Shown here: piece by piece, positions 20,064 through 29,954 of the stretch | Position numbering within the stretch: position 1 is the first letter of the stretch | Layout: each line of letters opens with the position of its first letter | DNA from: Pseudomonas sp. ADAK13 | GTDB lineage: Bacteria > Pseudomonadota > Gammaproteobacteria > Pseudomonadales > Pseudomonadaceae | Assembly: GCF_012935715.1 (NCBI RefSeq) | Contig: NZ_CP052860.1 | Span: forward strand, 2,666,001-2,730,000 | Reading direction: 5' to 3' | Length of the DNA stretch: 64,000 bases | Made by a program: the position numbers and the translations under genes | Notes under the pieces: generated by a model | Database searches by the model: none | The model's input: only the letters and a program-made list of their open reading frames with translations | Told to the model about the DNA's origin: nothing

Positions 20064-20786
20064 TCAGTCCGCCCAAGGCGCTTTGCGCGAGTTATTGAGC
20101 TCATTCAAATAGCTGTCGCCACCCAACTGACTCATCTGCTGCCGAATCCACGCGGCCCGTCGCGCGACATACGACGTTGGATGGCTGGCACTCCACACCC
20201 GTGGATTAGGCAACACCGCCGCCAGGTAGCTGGCCTGCTGGCGGGTCAGCGCCTTGGCACTCACCCCAAAATGATGCCGCGCCGCCGCTTCAGCGCCGAA
20301 CACGCCTTCATCCCACTCCACGCTATTGAGGTACACCTCAAGAATTCGCTGCTTCGACCAGAAGATCTCGATCAGCCCGGTAAACCAGGCTTCCAGACCC
20401 TTGCGGAAATAGCTGCGGCCGGTCCACAGGAACAGGTTCTTCGACACCTGCTGGCTCAAGGTGCTGGCGCCGCGAATCGAACCGCCGCGCTCGTTATGCA
20501 GGAGTGCCGCCTGGATCGCGTCGAAATCAAAACCCCAATGCTGCGGGAAGCGCTGGTCTTCGCCGGCCATCACTGCCACTTTCAAATCGTCGGAGATCTG
20601 ATCCCACGGCACCCACGTGCGTTGTACGTCAATCGGCTCGCCGTCGACCCAGGATTCGACCTTGCGCTCGACCATCAGCGCAGTCCCCGGTGGCGGCACG
20701 AAACGAAACAGCAGCACCAGCAACACACTGCCGATGGCAAACCACTTGAGGGCTTTGAGAAAACGCTTGAAGAGGAGACGCAGCAT
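20064..20786 (-). CDS. mtgA: monofunctional peptidoglycan glycosyltransferase MtgA
   Basis: A 240-residue single-pass membrane enzyme that polymerises lipid II into glycan strands. An N-terminal helix is at about 14-30; the catalytic glutamate of family GT51 is E76 in A-G-E-D-Q-R-F, followed by G-A-S-T-L-S-Q-Q and K-x2-E-x2-L-x3-W-x-K-x2-I-L-E-x-Y-L-N motifs. No transpeptidase domain follows. Length is standard for MtgA. Confidence 0.95.
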   Translation of the reverse strand: MLRLLFKRFLKALKWFAIGSVLLVLLFRFVPPPGTALMVERKVESWVDGEPIDVQRTWVPWDQISDDLKVAVMAGEDQRFPQHWGFDFDAIQAALLHNERGGSIRGASTLSQQVSKNLFLWTGRSYFRKGLEAWFTGLIEIFWSKQRILEVYLNSVEWDEGVFGAEAAARHHFGVSAKALTRQQASYLAAVLPNPRVWSASHPTSYVARRAAWIRQQMSQLGGDSYLNELNNSRKAPWAD

Positions 20787-20860
20787 AGAGATGGCTTGGC
20801 CGAACCCGTTGAGCGGGCCATTATACAGACCCTGCCCACTGAGTCTGACTGGAGTTCCTC

Positions 20861-21238
20861 ATGTTGCGTGGCTTTCTGATGCTGGCTGCCTTTTTCGGTT
20901 TCACCGGCGTCGCCCTGGGCGCGTTTGCCGCCCACGGCCTGAAAAACCGCCTGAGTGCCGAGTACCTGGCGATTTTCCATACCGGCGTGACTTACCAACT
21001 GGTGCACACCCTCGCGCTGTTCGGCGTGGCCCTGCTGGCGGCGCACATTCCGGGGCGCCTGGTGACGTGGGCGGGCGTGTCGTTTGCCGTCGGTATCCTG
21101 CTGTTCTCCGGCAGTCTGTATGTGCTGACCATGACCGGCATCAGCAAGCTTGGCATCATCACGCCGTTGGGTGGCTTGGCCTTCCTGTTGGGCTGGTTCT
21201 TCCTCGGTTTGGCGGCGTGGCGTCTACAGGCTGCCTGA
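20861..21238 (+). CDS. DUF423 small membrane protein
   Basis: A 125-residue protein with four hydrophobic helices and the DUF423 signature G-A-F-G/A-A-H-G-L followed by Y-Q-L-V-H-T-L-A-L. Function is unknown. It is divergent from mtgA by 74 bases and precedes thiS. Confidence 0.85.
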   Translation: MLRGFLMLAAFFGFTGVALGAFAAHGLKNRLSAEYLAIFHTGVTYQLVHTLALFGVALLAAHIPGRLVTWAGVSFAVGILLFSGSLYVLTMTGISKLGIITPLGGLAFLLGWFFLGLAAWRLQAA

Positions 21239-21247
21239 CCAAGGGGC

Positions 21248-21285
21248 TTGGGCCAGCAACGTCAATCACGCTAGAATGCTGGCCC
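21248..21285 (+). promoter_or_regulatory. possible thiS promoter overlapping a hairpin
   Basis: TTGGGC (21248-21253), an 18-base spacer and TAGAAT (21272-21277) form a plausible sigma-70 promoter for thiS. The same bases form a stem GGGCCAGCA (21250-21258)/TGCTGGCCC (21277-21285) followed by TAAAAA, which could instead end the DUF423 transcript. No TPP riboswitch core is seen. Confidence 0.4.
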
Positions 21286-21309
21286 CTAAAAACGATGGCG
21301 GCCCGTGGC

Positions 21310-21510
21310 ATGCGCATTCAGTTGAACGGCGAATCCTTTGAACTGCCCGACGGTGAAACCGTTGCGGCCCTGCTGACCCGTCTGGACCTGACCGGACGCC
21401 GCGTCGCAGTGGAGCTCAACCAGGATATCGTCCCGCGTAGCCAGCACGCCGAGACCGCGCTCACCGAAGGTGACCAGGTCGAAGTGGTCCACGCCATCGG
21501 CGGCGGCTAG
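21310..21510 (+). CDS. thiS: sulfur carrier protein ThiS
   Basis: A 66-residue ubiquitin-like sulfur carrier ending in Gly-Gly, which is adenylated and thiocarboxylated to give sulfur for the thiazole of thiamine. The start at MRIQLNGE fits the family; a three-codon upstream extension is possible. ThiG lies 65 bases downstream, so the two are probably one transcript. Confidence 0.93.
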   Translation: MRIQLNGESFELPDGETVAALLTRLDLTGRRVAVELNQDIVPRSQHAETALTEGDQVEVVHAIGGG

Positions 21511-21575
21511 CCGTCCGGCGCTCAAGGGCGCCAACCCGCATTCTGCAGAACCTCACCCCATTTCGAGGATTTCCC

Positions 21576-22370
21576 ATGAGCATCGTTCGTAGCGACAAGC
21601 CTTTCGTCCTGGCCGGTCGGACCTTCCAGTCCCGTCTACTGGTCGGCACCGGCAAGTACCGCGACATGGAAGAAACCCGCCTGGCCATCGAAGCCTCGGG
21701 TGCCGAGATCGTCACCTTCGCCGTGCGCCGCACCAACCTCGGCCAGATCGAAGGCGAGCCGAACCTGCTCGAAGTGCTGTCGCCGGATCGCTACACCTTC
21801 TTGCCAAACACTGCCGGTTGCTATGACGCGATCGAGGCCGTGCGCACCTGCCGCCTGGCCCGTGAGCTGCTCGATGGCCACAACCTGGTAAAGCTGGAAG
21901 TACTGGCCGACCAGAAAACCCTGTTCCCCAACGTGATTGAAACCCTCAAGGCCGCCGAAACCCTGGTCAAGGAAGGCTTCGACGTGATGGTCTACACCAG
22001 CGATGACCCGATCATTGCCCGCCAACTGGCCGAAATCGGCTGCATCGCGGTAATGCCGCTGGCCGGCCTGATCGGTTCCGGTCTGGGCATCTGCAATCCG
22101 TACAACCTGCAGATCATCCTCGAAGAAGCCAGGATTCCGGTGTTGGTGGATGCGGGCGTAGGCACTGCCTCCGACGCCACCATCGCCATGGAGCTGGGGT
22201 GTGATGCGGTGCTGATGAACTCGGCCATCGCCCATGCGCAGCAACCGATCATGATGGCTGAAGCCATGAATCACGCGATTGTCGCGGGCCGCCTGGCGTA
22301 CCTTGCCGGGCGCATGCCGAAAAAACTTTATGCCAGCGCCTCCTCGCCGCTGGATGGTCTGATCAAGTAA
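21576..22370 (+). CDS. thiG: thiazole synthase ThiG
   Basis: A 264-residue TIM-barrel enzyme that condenses 1-deoxy-xylulose 5-phosphate, dehydroglycine and ThiS thiocarboxylate into the thiamine thiazole. The Schiff-base lysine is K106 in L-V-K-L-E-V-L; phosphate-binding glycines lie in G-L-I-G-S-G-L-G and [10 protein letters not shown]. Length is usual. Confidence 0.96.
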   Translation: MSIVRSDKPFVLAGRTFQSRLLVGTGKYRDMEETRLAIEASGAEIVTFAVRRTNLGQIEGEPNLLEVLSPDRYTFLPNTAGCYDAIEAVRTCRLARELLDGHNLVKLEVLADQKTLFPNVIETLKAAETLVKEGFDVMVYTSDDPIIARQLAEIGCIAVMPLAGLIGSGLGICNPYNLQIILEEARIPVLVDAGVGTASDATIAMELGCDAVLMNSAIAHAQQPIMMAEAMNHAIVAGRLAYLAGRMPKKLYASASSPLDGLIK

Positions 22371-22379
22371 GAGCCATTG

Positions 22380-23105
22380 ATGACTGAATCAAACGAAACG
22401 CCGAACACCCTGGAAGAAGGCGACGAGTCCAAGCACCGCCGGATCAAGAGTTTTGTGATGCGCGCCGGTCGCATGACCGAAGGCCAGCAAAAAGGCCTGG
22501 AGCAGGGCACGCCGCTGTTCGTCCTGCCGCTGGTGGATGCCCCGGTGGATTATGACCATGTGTTCGGCCGCTCGGCGCCACGCTCCCTGGAGATCGGCTT
22601 CGGCATGGGCCATTCCCTGCTGGAAATGGCTGCGGCTTCGCCGGAGCAGGATTTTATCGGGGTTGAAGTACACCGTCCGGGTGTCGGCGCGCTGCTTAAT
22701 GGCGTACTGACTCAGGGCCTGACCAACCTGCGGGTCTACGACTGCGACGCGATCGAAGTGCTCAACCGCTGCATCGCCGACAACAGCCTCGACCGCCTGA
22801 TGCTGTTCTTCCCGGACCCATGGCACAAGAGCCGCCACCACAAGCGCCGCATCGTCCAGGCTTCCTTCGCGGAACTGGTACGCAGCAAGCTGAAAGTGGG
22901 CGGCATCCTGCACATGGCCACCGACTGGGAACCGTATGCCGAATACATGCTGGAAGTGATGAACGTCGCCCCTGGCTACCGCAACCTGGCCGAAGACGGC
23001 AAATGCGTCCCGCGTCCGGCCGAGCGGCCGATCACCAAGTTCGAACGTCGCGGCGAGCGACTCGGGCATGGGGTTTGGGATTTGAAGTTCGTGAAAGTGG
23101 ACTGA
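22380..23105 (+). CDS. trmB: tRNA (guanine46-N7)-methyltransferase TrmB
   Basis: A 241-residue SAM-dependent methyltransferase that makes m7G46 in tRNA variable loops. The SAM motif L-E-I-G-F-G-M-G-H is near 63-71, and the active-site segment [15 protein letters not shown] is intact. The ATG at 22380 is preferred to a TTG at 22377; it begins nine bases after thiG. Confidence 0.95.
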   Translation: MTESNETPNTLEEGDESKHRRIKSFVMRAGRMTEGQQKGLEQGTPLFVLPLVDAPVDYDHVFGRSAPRSLEIGFGMGHSLLEMAAASPEQDFIGVEVHRPGVGALLNGVLTQGLTNLRVYDCDAIEVLNRCIADNSLDRLMLFFPDPWHKSRHHKRRIVQASFAELVRSKLKVGGILHMATDWEPYAEYMLEVMNVAPGYRNLAEDGKCVPRPAERPITKFERRGERLGHGVWDLKFVKVD

Positions 23106-23134
23106 TTAGCTAGAAGCCAATAACACAATCAACG

Positions 23135-23220
23135 GTGGGAGCTGGCTTGCCTGCGATAGCATCACCCCGGTATCACTGATACGCCGAGGTGTCTGCATCG
23201 CAGGCAAGCCAGCTCCCACA
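23135..23220. repeat. REP-like inverted repeat
   Basis: Arms GTGGGAGCTGGCTTGCCTGCGAT and its complement ending GCTCCCACA, with a central CACCCCGGTATC/GATACGCCGAGGTG hairpin. Lies between convergent trmB and the DUF3392 gene. Confidence 0.8.
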
Positions 23221-23238
23221 TTTCGTTTTGTGTTGGCG

Positions 23239-23562
23239 TCAGCGGCGATCCGCCACCACCCCGATCAACACCAGCACCACCAACAACACCGGCGCCAGGC
23301 TGTAGTTGTTGAACTGGCTCAACCCGCGAACAATCCACGGCGTGGCATAGATCAACGCAGCGCCGCTGCCGATCATGCACACCAGCGCCATCAGCGGTAC
23401 GCGCAGCGCGCCCGCGATGCTGCCCAAGCGTGCCTCGACCCAGCCCTTGATGTCGGCGCCAAACAGCACCAGCAGGCAGCCGACGAGCGCCAGGGAGATT
23501 TCCGACAGGTTGCTACGGCTCCAGCGGGACACGGTGGCGAGTAGATCGAGTACCAAATCCAT
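23239..23562 (-). CDS. DUF3392 membrane protein
   Basis: A 107-residue protein with three hydrophobic helices (about 20-37, 50-72 and 85-104). It resembles the DUF3392 family common in gamma-proteobacteria next to hemW. Function is unknown. Confidence 0.75.
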   Translation of the reverse strand: MDLVLDLLATVSRWSRSNLSEISLALVGCLLVLFGADIKGWVEARLGSIAGALRVPLMALVCMIGSGAALIYATPWIVRGLSQFNNYSLAPVLLVVLVLIGVVADRR

Positions 23563-23581
23563 TCGATTTCCTTAAGAGCAA

Positions 23582-24784
23582 TCAGCTCAAAAACTTCTGC
23601 AGCAGGTCATTGAGAAAGAGTTGCCCGCGGTCGGTGGCCGCCAGGCGTGACGGTTCGACCTGCATTAAGCCACTTTGTTCGGCATCCTTGCGGGCTTCAT
23701 CGAGGCTGGCCAGGTCCAGGCCGGTACGCTCTGCGTAAAGCTTCGCTTCGACACCGTCGGTCAGGCGCAGGGCGTTCATCAGGAACTCGAACGGTAACTC
23801 TTCGTTGGTCAGTTCTTTTGCGCCGGCCTGGTAGTTTTTCGCCGGGTTGAGGTAGTCCTTCGGCGCCCGGGTTTTCCAGGTGCGCACGATGCGCCCGTCC
23901 GGGTGGCTGAGCTTGCCGTGGGCGCCGGCACCGATGCCGATGAAGTCGCCAAAGCTCCAGTAGTTCAGGTTGTGCCGCGCCGGCCGGCCCGGTTGAGCGT
24001 AGGCCGAGACTTCGTACTGGGCGTAGCCGTGTTCGGCGAGCAATGCCTGGCCGGCTTCCTGGATGTCCCACAGGGTGTCGTCTTCTGGCAGCACCGGTGG
24101 CTGATTCCAGAACACCGTGTTGGGCTCCAGGGTCAGTTGGTACCAGGATAAATGCGTGGGCTTGAGGGCGATGGCCTGGCGCAGGTCGCCCAGGGCATCC
24201 TCCAGGGACTGATCGGGCAAGCCGTGCATCAGGTCCAGGTTGAAGTTGTCGAACCCGGCCTGGCGCGCCATGCCGGCGGCACGCACGGCTTCGTCACCGT
24301 TGTGGATGCGGCCCAGGGCTTCGAGTTTTTCCTGCTGGAAACTCTGGATGCCAATCGACAGGCGATTGATCCCCAGCTTGCGATACGCCACGAACTTCTC
24401 TTGCTCGAAGGTTCCCGGGTTGGCTTCCAGGGTGATTTCGATGTCGCTGGCAAACGGGATACGCGCTTCCACGCCCTTGAGCAGCCGGCCCAGTGCGGCG
24501 GCGCTGAACAGGCTCGGGGTGCCGCCGCCGAAGAAGATCGAACTCAGCTCACGGCCATACACCGCGTGCAGGTCCTGGTCGAGGTCGGCCAGCAACGCGT
24601 CGACGTACTCCTCCTCCGGCAGCACCTTGCTGGCGGTGTGGGAGTTGAAGTCGCAATAAGGGCATTTGCGCACGCACCACGGGATGTGGATGTACAGCGC
24701 CAAGGGCGGCAGGTGAGGCAGGGCCGCCCGAGGGGTTTGCGCGCCACCGTGAATCAGTGGCTGCGCGGAGGTGTTCTGGGTCAT
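23582..24784 (-). CDS. hemW: radical SAM heme chaperone HemW
   Basis: A 400-residue radical-SAM protein. The cluster motif is C37-V-R-K-C41-P-Y-C44-D-F46; the Phe where coproporphyrinogen dehydrogenase HemN has a fourth Cys marks the HemW subgroup, which binds and inserts heme rather than oxidising coproporphyrinogen. The G-G-G-T-P-S motif follows near 106. It overlaps rdgB by four bases. Confidence 0.92.
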   Translation of the reverse strand: MTQNTSAQPLIHGGAQTPRAALPHLPPLALYIHIPWCVRKCPYCDFNSHTASKVLPEEEYVDALLADLDQDLHAVYGRELSSIFFGGGTPSLFSAAALGRLLKGVEARIPFASDIEITLEANPGTFEQEKFVAYRKLGINRLSIGIQSFQQEKLEALGRIHNGDEAVRAAGMARQAGFDNFNLDLMHGLPDQSLEDALGDLRQAIALKPTHLSWYQLTLEPNTVFWNQPPVLPEDDTLWDIQEAGQALLAEHGYAQYEVSAYAQPGRPARHNLNYWSFGDFIGIGAGAHGKLSHPDGRIVRTWKTRAPKDYLNPAKNYQAGAKELTNEELPFEFLMNALRLTDGVEAKLYAERTGLDLASLDEARKDAEQSGLMQVEPSRLAATDRGQLFLNDLLQKFLS

Positions 24785-25374
24785 TTCAGGCCCAGACGCT
24801 GGCGCAGCAAATCCATTGCGCGGGCGCGGTGGCTGATCTGGTTCTTGTCGGCCGGGCTCAGTTCGGCGCTGGACACATTGCGCTCCGGCACCCAGAACAA
24901 CGGGTCATAACCGAAACCGTGTTCACCGCTGGCGGCATGCAGGATGCGCCCGTGCCACAGGCCTTCGCAGAGAATCGGCAATGGATCATCGGCGTGACGT
25001 ACCAGGGCCAGCACGCAGACGAACTGCGCGCCACGCTCGGCGTCCGGCACGTCCTTGAGGGCGTCCAGCAGCTTGGCGTTGTTGGCCGCGTCGCCTTTGC
25101 CATCGGCATAACGCGCCGAGTAGATGCCTGGCGCGCCGCCCAGGAAGTCCACCGCCAGCCCCGAATCGTCGGCCAGTGCCGGCAGGCCGGAAATGCGCGC
25201 GGCATTGCGGGCCTTGAGAATAGCGTTCTCGACGAACGACAGGCCGGTCTCTTCCGGCTCTACCTGGCTGAACTCGCCAATCGAGCGCAGTTGCACCGAC
25301 TGGCCGAGCATGGCCTGGAGTTCTTTGAGCTTGCCAGCGTTATGGCTGGCCAGTACGAGTTGTGTGAGGTTCAT
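24781..25374 (-). CDS. rdgB: non-canonical purine NTP pyrophosphatase (RdgB/HAM1)
   Basis: A 197-residue house-cleaning enzyme that hydrolyses dITP, XTP and ITP. The substrate motif S-H-N-A-G-K is near residues 9-14; D-D-S-G-L follows near 67. The start at 25374 (second Met) is family-like; a Met one codon earlier overlaps the upstream stop by four bases. Member of the metX-metW-DUF4426-rdgB-hemW run. Confidence 0.95.
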   Translation of the reverse strand: MNLTQLVLASHNAGKLKELQAMLGQSVQLRSIGEFSQVEPEETGLSFVENAILKARNAARISGLPALADDSGLAVDFLGGAPGIYSARYADGKGDAANNAKLLDALKDVPDAERGAQFVCVLALVRHADDPLPILCEGLWHGRILHAASGEHGFGYDPLFWVPERNVSSAELSPADKNQISHRARAMDLLRQRLGLK

Positions 25375-25808
25375 CATTCGGCCGGAAACAGTTCCTGGTT
25401 GAAACTGAAACCGTGGGCTTTGCCGCCGGTTTCAACGTTGATCGTGAAAATTCGTACTTCCTGCTGCGGCACGGAGTACTGGGCGAGGTAGTAAATCGCA
25501 CCTTTCTCGGTGATTTGCTTGAAGGTCAGCATCTCACTCTTGCCACTCAGGTCCTTGACGGTACCTGTCACCTGGGCCACCACGGGCGTGACGCCCTTGA
25601 TCACCGACACATTGATCACACCCTTGTTCTTGCTGCGCACCAGTTCAACGGCCTGGGCCACGTCGGGCTGCAGGAAACTGGAGGTGAAAGTGTTGTAGTG
25701 CACAGTGATGTCGCCGAAATCTTTCTGGCGATTGGGGTCGATAACGTCCGCCGCCATGGCGCTGACGCCCAGGCAGGCAGTGAGTAGAAAAACAGCCAGG
25801 CGACTCAT
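25374..25808 (-). CDS. DUF4426 secreted protein
   Basis: A 144-residue protein with a Sec signal peptide ([19 protein letters not shown], cleavage after Ala-Met-Ala). The rest is beta-rich and matches DUF4426 in length. It is probably periplasmic; function is unknown. It is always found, as here, between metW and rdgB in pseudomonads, which is recalled rather than shown. Confidence 0.82.
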   Translation of the reverse strand: MSRLAVFLLTACLGVSAMAADVIDPNRQKDFGDITVHYNTFTSSFLQPDVAQAVELVRSKNKGVINVSVIKGVTPVVAQVTGTVKDLSGKSEMLTFKQITEKGAIYYLAQYSVPQQEVRIFTINVETGGKAHGFSFNQELFPAE

Positions 25809-25829
25809 GATCGTCCTCCTTGAATATGG

Positions 25830-26450
25830 TTAGACGGCAATCTGGTGGTCCGTCAGGCCCGGGCTGCTGACCCGGTAGATCCCGATCTCACCCAACAGGT
25901 TAGGCCATAGCTTACTCGCCCAGCCGTGACGGTGCTGTTGATCGACGGCAAGGCGGTTGATGACTTTGGCATCACGCTCGCCACACAGCGCTTCGAAGTC
26001 TTCGAAGGTGCAGAAGTGGATGTTTGGCGTGTTGTACCAGGTGTACGGCAGGAAATCCGACACCGGCATGCGGCCCTTGGTGGCCAGGTACCAGCGGCAG
26101 CGCCAGTGACCGAAATTGGGGAAGGTGATGATGCACTGGCGGCCGACGCGCAACATTTCGTCGAGGATCCGGTCCGGGTAGTGCACGGCTTGCAGCGCCT
26201 GGGTCATGACCACGATGTCGAAACTGTTGCTGGCGAAGTTGCCCAGGCCCTTGTCCAGGTCCTGCTCGATCACGTTGATGCCCTTGGCCACGCACTGGGC
26301 GATGTTGTCCGGGTCGTTTTCCAGGCCATAGCCGGTGACTTGCTTGTTGTCGCGCAGCCAGCTCAGCAGTTCGCCATCGCCGCAACCCAGGTCGAGCACG
26401 CGGCTGCCGGCGGGGATCCAGTCTTGGATGATTTCCAGGTCGGCTCTCAT
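25830..26450 (-). CDS. metW: methionine biosynthesis protein MetW
   Basis: A 206-residue methyltransferase-fold protein (V-L-D-L-G-C-G-D-G at 18-26) that partners MetX in homoserine acylation. The start at 26450 follows GGAGAA; an eight-codon longer form exists but lacks such a site. It begins 25 bases after metX ends. Confidence 0.93.
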   Translation of the reverse strand: MRADLEIIQDWIPAGSRVLDLGCGDGELLSWLRDNKQVTGYGLENDPDNIAQCVAKGINVIEQDLDKGLGNFASNSFDIVVMTQALQAVHYPDRILDEMLRVGRQCIITFPNFGHWRCRWYLATKGRMPVSDFLPYTWYNTPNIHFCTFEDFEALCGERDAKVINRLAVDQQHRHGWASKLWPNLLGEIGIYRVSSPGLTDHQIAV

Positions 26451-26475
26451 GGCGTTCTCCCAAAGCGTAAGCAAT

Positions 26476-27618
26476 TCATATAAGCGCTATTCGGTTCATG
26501 TAGTTGCGAAAGGCCTGCAGGTAGCGTGGGATCGGGATCAGGAAGGCATCGTGGCCCTGCGGTGCATCGATCTCCAGGTAGCAGACGTCTTTCTTGGCCG
26601 CCATCAGGGCATCCACCAGTTCCCGCGAGCGGGCCGGCGAGAAGCGCCAGTCGGTGGTGAACGACATCACGCAGAACTTCGATGTGGCGTTTTCGAAGGT
26701 TTTCGCCAGGTCATCGTCAAAGTTCGCCGCCGGGTCGAAGTAGTCCAGGGCCTTGGTCATCAGCAGGTAGGTGTTGGCGTCGAAACGTCCGGAAAACTCC
26801 TCGCCCTGATAACGCAGGTAGCTCTCGACCTGGAACTCGACGCTGTGGAAGTCGTAGTTGAGCTTTTCGCTCTTGAGCCCACGGCCGAATTTCTCGCCCA
26901 TGGAGTCATCCGACAGGTAGGTGATGTGGCCGACCATCCGCGCGAGCATCAGCCCGCGCTTGGGGATCACGCCCGCTTCCTGGAACGAACCGCCGTGGAA
27001 CTCGGGGTCAGTGAGGATCGCCTGGCGCGCCACTTCGTTGAAAGCGATGTTCTGCGCCGACAATTTTGGGGCCGAGGCGATTGCCAGGCAATGGCGCACG
27101 CGGTCCGGGTAAGTGATGGTCCATTGCAGGGCCTGCATGCCCCCCAGGCTGCCGCCGATCACGGCGGCCCATTGGGCGATGCCCAGTACGTCGGCCAGGC
27201 GCGCCTGACTGTGCACCCAGTCTTCCACGGTCAGCACCGGGAAATCGGCGCCAAACGGCTTGCCGGTTTCCGGGTTGAGGCTGCTGGGGCCTGTGGAGCC
27301 GTTGCAGCCGCCAAGGTTGTTCAGGCTGACCACAAAGAACTTGTTGGTGTCGATGGGCTTGCCGGGGCCGATGCAGCTGTCCCACCAGCCGGGCTTGCGC
27401 TCGTCGACGCTGTGGAAGCCCGCAGCGTGGTGATGGCCGGACAGGGCGTGGCAGATCAGCACGGCATTGCTGCCCGTGGCGTTCAGTTGGCCGTAGGTTT
27501 CATAGATCAGGTCGTAGGCGGGTAGCGAACGGCCGCAGGCCAGGGCCAGCGGTTCGCTGAAGTGCGCCACTTGGGGCACGACCAGTCCAACAGAATCGGG
27601 GGGGAAGGCAGCTGGCAT
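26476..27618 (-). CDS. metX: homoserine O-acyltransferase MetX (succinyltransferase type)
   Basis: A 380-residue alpha/beta-hydrolase-fold enzyme that acylates homoserine in methionine synthesis. The nucleophile serine is in [12 protein letters not shown], near residue 155; the catalytic Asp and His are in the last 60 residues ([10 protein letters not shown]). In Pseudomonas this enzyme uses succinyl-CoA with MetW, despite its MetX fold; that is family knowledge, not visible here. Confidence 0.92.
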   Translation of the reverse strand: MPAAFPPDSVGLVVPQVAHFSEPLALACGRSLPAYDLIYETYGQLNATGSNAVLICHALSGHHHAAGFHSVDERKPGWWDSCIGPGKPIDTNKFFVVSLNNLGGCNGSTGPSSLNPETGKPFGADFPVLTVEDWVHSQARLADVLGIAQWAAVIGGSLGGMQALQWTITYPDRVRHCLAIASAPKLSAQNIAFNEVARQAILTDPEFHGGSFQEAGVIPKRGLMLARMVGHITYLSDDSMGEKFGRGLKSEKLNYDFHSVEFQVESYLRYQGEEFSGRFDANTYLLMTKALDYFDPAANFDDDLAKTFENATSKFCVMSFTTDWRFSPARSRELVDALMAAKKDVCYLEIDAPQGHDAFLIPIPRYLQAFRNYMNRIALI

Positions 27619-27713
27619 CGACCCTGCTCTCGTTTAAATGAGGCGTAAGTCTAAAGACCGCTGCACCCAGCGGCAAGCAAAGGCCAGCGGCAGGTGTTTT
27701 TAGGGTTTTTTGG

Positions 27714-27737
27714 GGCAAGGGAGCAAGCTCCCTTGCC
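27714..27737. repeat. perfect hairpin after yggT
   Basis: GGCAAGGGAGC and GCTCCCTTGCC separated by AA, nine bases beyond the yggT stop. It lacks a U-tract in the yggT direction, so it is a REP-like hairpin or a weak terminator. Confidence 0.6.
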
Positions 27738-27746
27738 ATCCAGCTA

Positions 27747-28334
27747 TCAGATCAGACCGAACAGTTCTTTGGGCATGAATGCGTAGAACGCCAAGCGTGG
27801 AATCACCCAGCTTTGCAGCAACTGAATCGCGATAAACGCGAAGATCGGCGAGATATCCAGGCCACCCAGGTTAGGCACCAGGCGACGGAACGGCGCCAGC
27901 ACCGGCTCGGTGATCTGGGCCACCAGCTCGGCGCCAGGGCTGCGGCTGCCCGGGGCAACCCAGGACAGAATCACGCTGATGATCATCGACCAGAAAATGA
28001 TCTTCAAGAACAGCGAGAAAATCCCGATCAAGGCCCACGGCAGCAACAGCAGCGTGGTGGCCTGATAGCCATTGAGCAGCAGGATCACCGCGAACAGCAG
28101 GATCTGCAGCAGCAGCGCCAATACCAGTGACGACATGTCCAGGCCGAACAGGCTCGGGATCACCCGGCGCAATGGCTTGAGCAGCGGCTGCGTGGCCTTC
28201 ACCACGAATTGGCACAGCGGGTTGTAGAAGTTCGCCCGCACCAGTTGCAGGATAAAACGCATCAGCACGATCAGCAGGTACAGGCTGCCCAGGGTCTGGA
28301 TGATGAAAATGGCAGCGTCATTGATTCCGAGCAT
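27747..28334 (-). CDS. yggT: YggT-family membrane protein
   Basis: A 195-residue protein with two YggT repeats, each with a pair of helices and a P-L/V-L-x-P-x-R-R segment (near 55 and 150). It is placed after proC and yggS, as in many proteobacteria. A role in cell division, osmotic response or cofactor homeostasis has been suggested for homologues; none can be read from the sequence. Confidence 0.88.
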   Translation of the reverse strand: MLGINDAAIFIIQTLGSLYLLIVLMRFILQLVRANFYNPLCQFVVKATQPLLKPLRRVIPSLFGLDMSSLVLALLLQILLFAVILLLNGYQATTLLLLPWALIGIFSLFLKIIFWSMIISVILSWVAPGSRSPGAELVAQITEPVLAPFRRLVPNLGGLDISPIFAFIAIQLLQSWVIPRLAFYAFMPKELFGLI

Positions 28335-28358
28335 GTTTGATTCCTATGTGGGGGACGA

Positions 28359-29177
28359 CTATTTGCCCAGCTGCTCGGCCATTTCGGCCGAACGATGTGC
28401 TGCGGCACCCAGTGCTTTTTCCACCAGGGCTTCAAAGCCCCCGGCCTGGAATGATTCGATGGCAGCCTGCGTGGTGCCACCCGGCGAGGTCACGCGTCGA
28501 CGCAACTCGGCGGCATCCACATCGCTGCCGACCGCCATGTTCGCGGCGCCGAGGGCGGTTTGCTCGGCCAGTTGCTCAGCGATTTCGTGGGGCAAGCCCA
28601 GCTTCACGCCGGCGGCGGTCATGGCTTCGATCAGCAGGAAGAAGTAGGCCGGGCCGCTGCCGGACACGGCGGTGACCGCATCCAGTTGCTGCTCTTGCTC
28701 CAGCCACAGCGCGATACCCACGGCGGACAACAGCTCTTGTGCCTGATCGCGCTGGGCAGCGGTCACTTCGCGGGTGGCGTACAGACCGCTCACGCCCTTG
28801 CGCAGCAGCGCCGGGGTGTTGGGCATGCAGCGCACGATCGGCTGGGCACCGAGCCAGTTATTCATGCTGGCGCAGGTGATGCCGGCGGCGATGGACACCA
28901 CCAGTTGATGGGGCTTGAGGCTGGGGCGCAGGCTTTCGCACACGGCTTTCATGGCTTGTGGCTTGACCGCCAGCACCACCACATCAACGCCTTCAATCGC
29001 TTGTGCGTTGTCGGCGAAGGTTTCGATACCGTGCTCGGCGCTGACGCGGGCACGGGTGTCGGCGCCCGGGTCGCTGGCGCGAATCTGTTGTGCTTCCAGG
29101 CCCTTGGCCCGCAGGCCGCCGATCAGGCTGGCCGCCATGTTACCGGCGCCGATAAAGGCAATACGCGTGTTGCTCAT
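28359..29177 (-). CDS. proC: pyrroline-5-carboxylate reductase
   Basis: A 272-residue enzyme that makes proline from pyrroline-5-carboxylate with NAD(P)H. The Rossmann loop F-I-G-A-G-N-M-A is at 8-15; the C-terminal V-S-G-S-G-P-A-Y and S-P-G-G-T-T-Q-A motifs form the dimer active site. It lies between yggS and yggT. Confidence 0.96.
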   Translation of the reverse strand: MSNTRIAFIGAGNMAASLIGGLRAKGLEAQQIRASDPGADTRARVSAEHGIETFADNAQAIEGVDVVVLAVKPQAMKAVCESLRPSLKPHQLVVSIAAGITCASMNNWLGAQPIVRCMPNTPALLRKGVSGLYATREVTAAQRDQAQELLSAVGIALWLEQEQQLDAVTAVSGSGPAYFFLLIEAMTAAGVKLGLPHEIAEQLAEQTALGAANMAVGSDVDAAELRRRVTSPGGTTQAAIESFQAGGFEALVEKALGAAAHRSAEMAEQLGK

Positions 29178-29210
29178 GACAGGTCCTTACTCAGATGGAT
29201 GTCAGCCATT

Positions 29211-29897
29211 TCACGGCTGGCCGTAGTCGCGGGCACCAAACAGGGCGGTACCGATCCGCACCCAGGTGGCCCCTTGGGCGATGGCCGACTCAAGGTCATG
29301 GCTCATGCCCATGGAAAGTGTGTCGAGCGGCAGGTTCAGGCTCGCCTGCAGGTCTCGCACGGTGGCGAAGGCGGCGTCCTGCTCGGCACGGTCGTCGGTC
29401 GGCTCGGGGATCGCCATCAAACCGCGCAGCTTCAGGCGCGGCAGGGCGCTGATGGCTTCGGCCAGGGCGGGCAGGTCGGCGGGTGTACAGCCGGACTTGC
29501 TGGCTTCGCCACTGACATTGACCTGGATGCAGATATTCAGCGGTGGCAGGTCAGCCGGGCGTTGCTCGGACAGGCGTTGTGCGATTTTCAGGCGGTCCAC
29601 GGAATGCACCCAGGCGAAGTTCTCGGCGATCGCACGAGTCTTGTTCGATTGAATGGGGCCGATGAAGTGCCAACTCAAGGGCAGGTCGGTTAATTCGGCC
29701 TGTTTGCCCAAGGCTTCCTGCAGATAATTCTCGCCAAAGTCCCGCATCCCGGCGGCATGGGCTTCGCGCACGGCGTGTGCCGGTTTGGTCTTGCTCACGG
29801 CCAGCAGGTGCACGCTGCTGGCATCGCGCTGCGAGGCCTCGGCCGCTGCCCGGATCCGCTCGGAAACCAGGCTGATGTTGTCTGCTATGGTCGACAT
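29211..29897 (-). CDS. yggS: YggS-family pyridoxal-phosphate homeostasis protein
   Basis: A 228-residue PLP-binding protein of the alanine-racemase fold without known catalysis. The PLP lysine is K36 in L-L-A-V-S-K-T-K-P; the phosphate site is S-M-G-M-S-x-D. It begins a yggS-proC-yggT operon and is divergent from pilT by 57 bases. Confidence 0.93.
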   Translation of the reverse strand: MSTIADNISLVSERIRAAAEASQRDASSVHLLAVSKTKPAHAVREAHAAGMRDFGENYLQEALGKQAELTDLPLSWHFIGPIQSNKTRAIAENFAWVHSVDRLKIAQRLSEQRPADLPPLNICIQVNVSGEASKSGCTPADLPALAEAISALPRLKLRGLMAIPEPTDDRAEQDAAFATVRDLQASLNLPLDTLSMGMSHDLESAIAQGATWVRIGTALFGARDYGQP

Positions 29898-29954
29898 TCA
29901 AGTTGCGCCCGTGGATATGGAGTCCGCGGCATTCTACTGGAAATGGAAAGCCCT

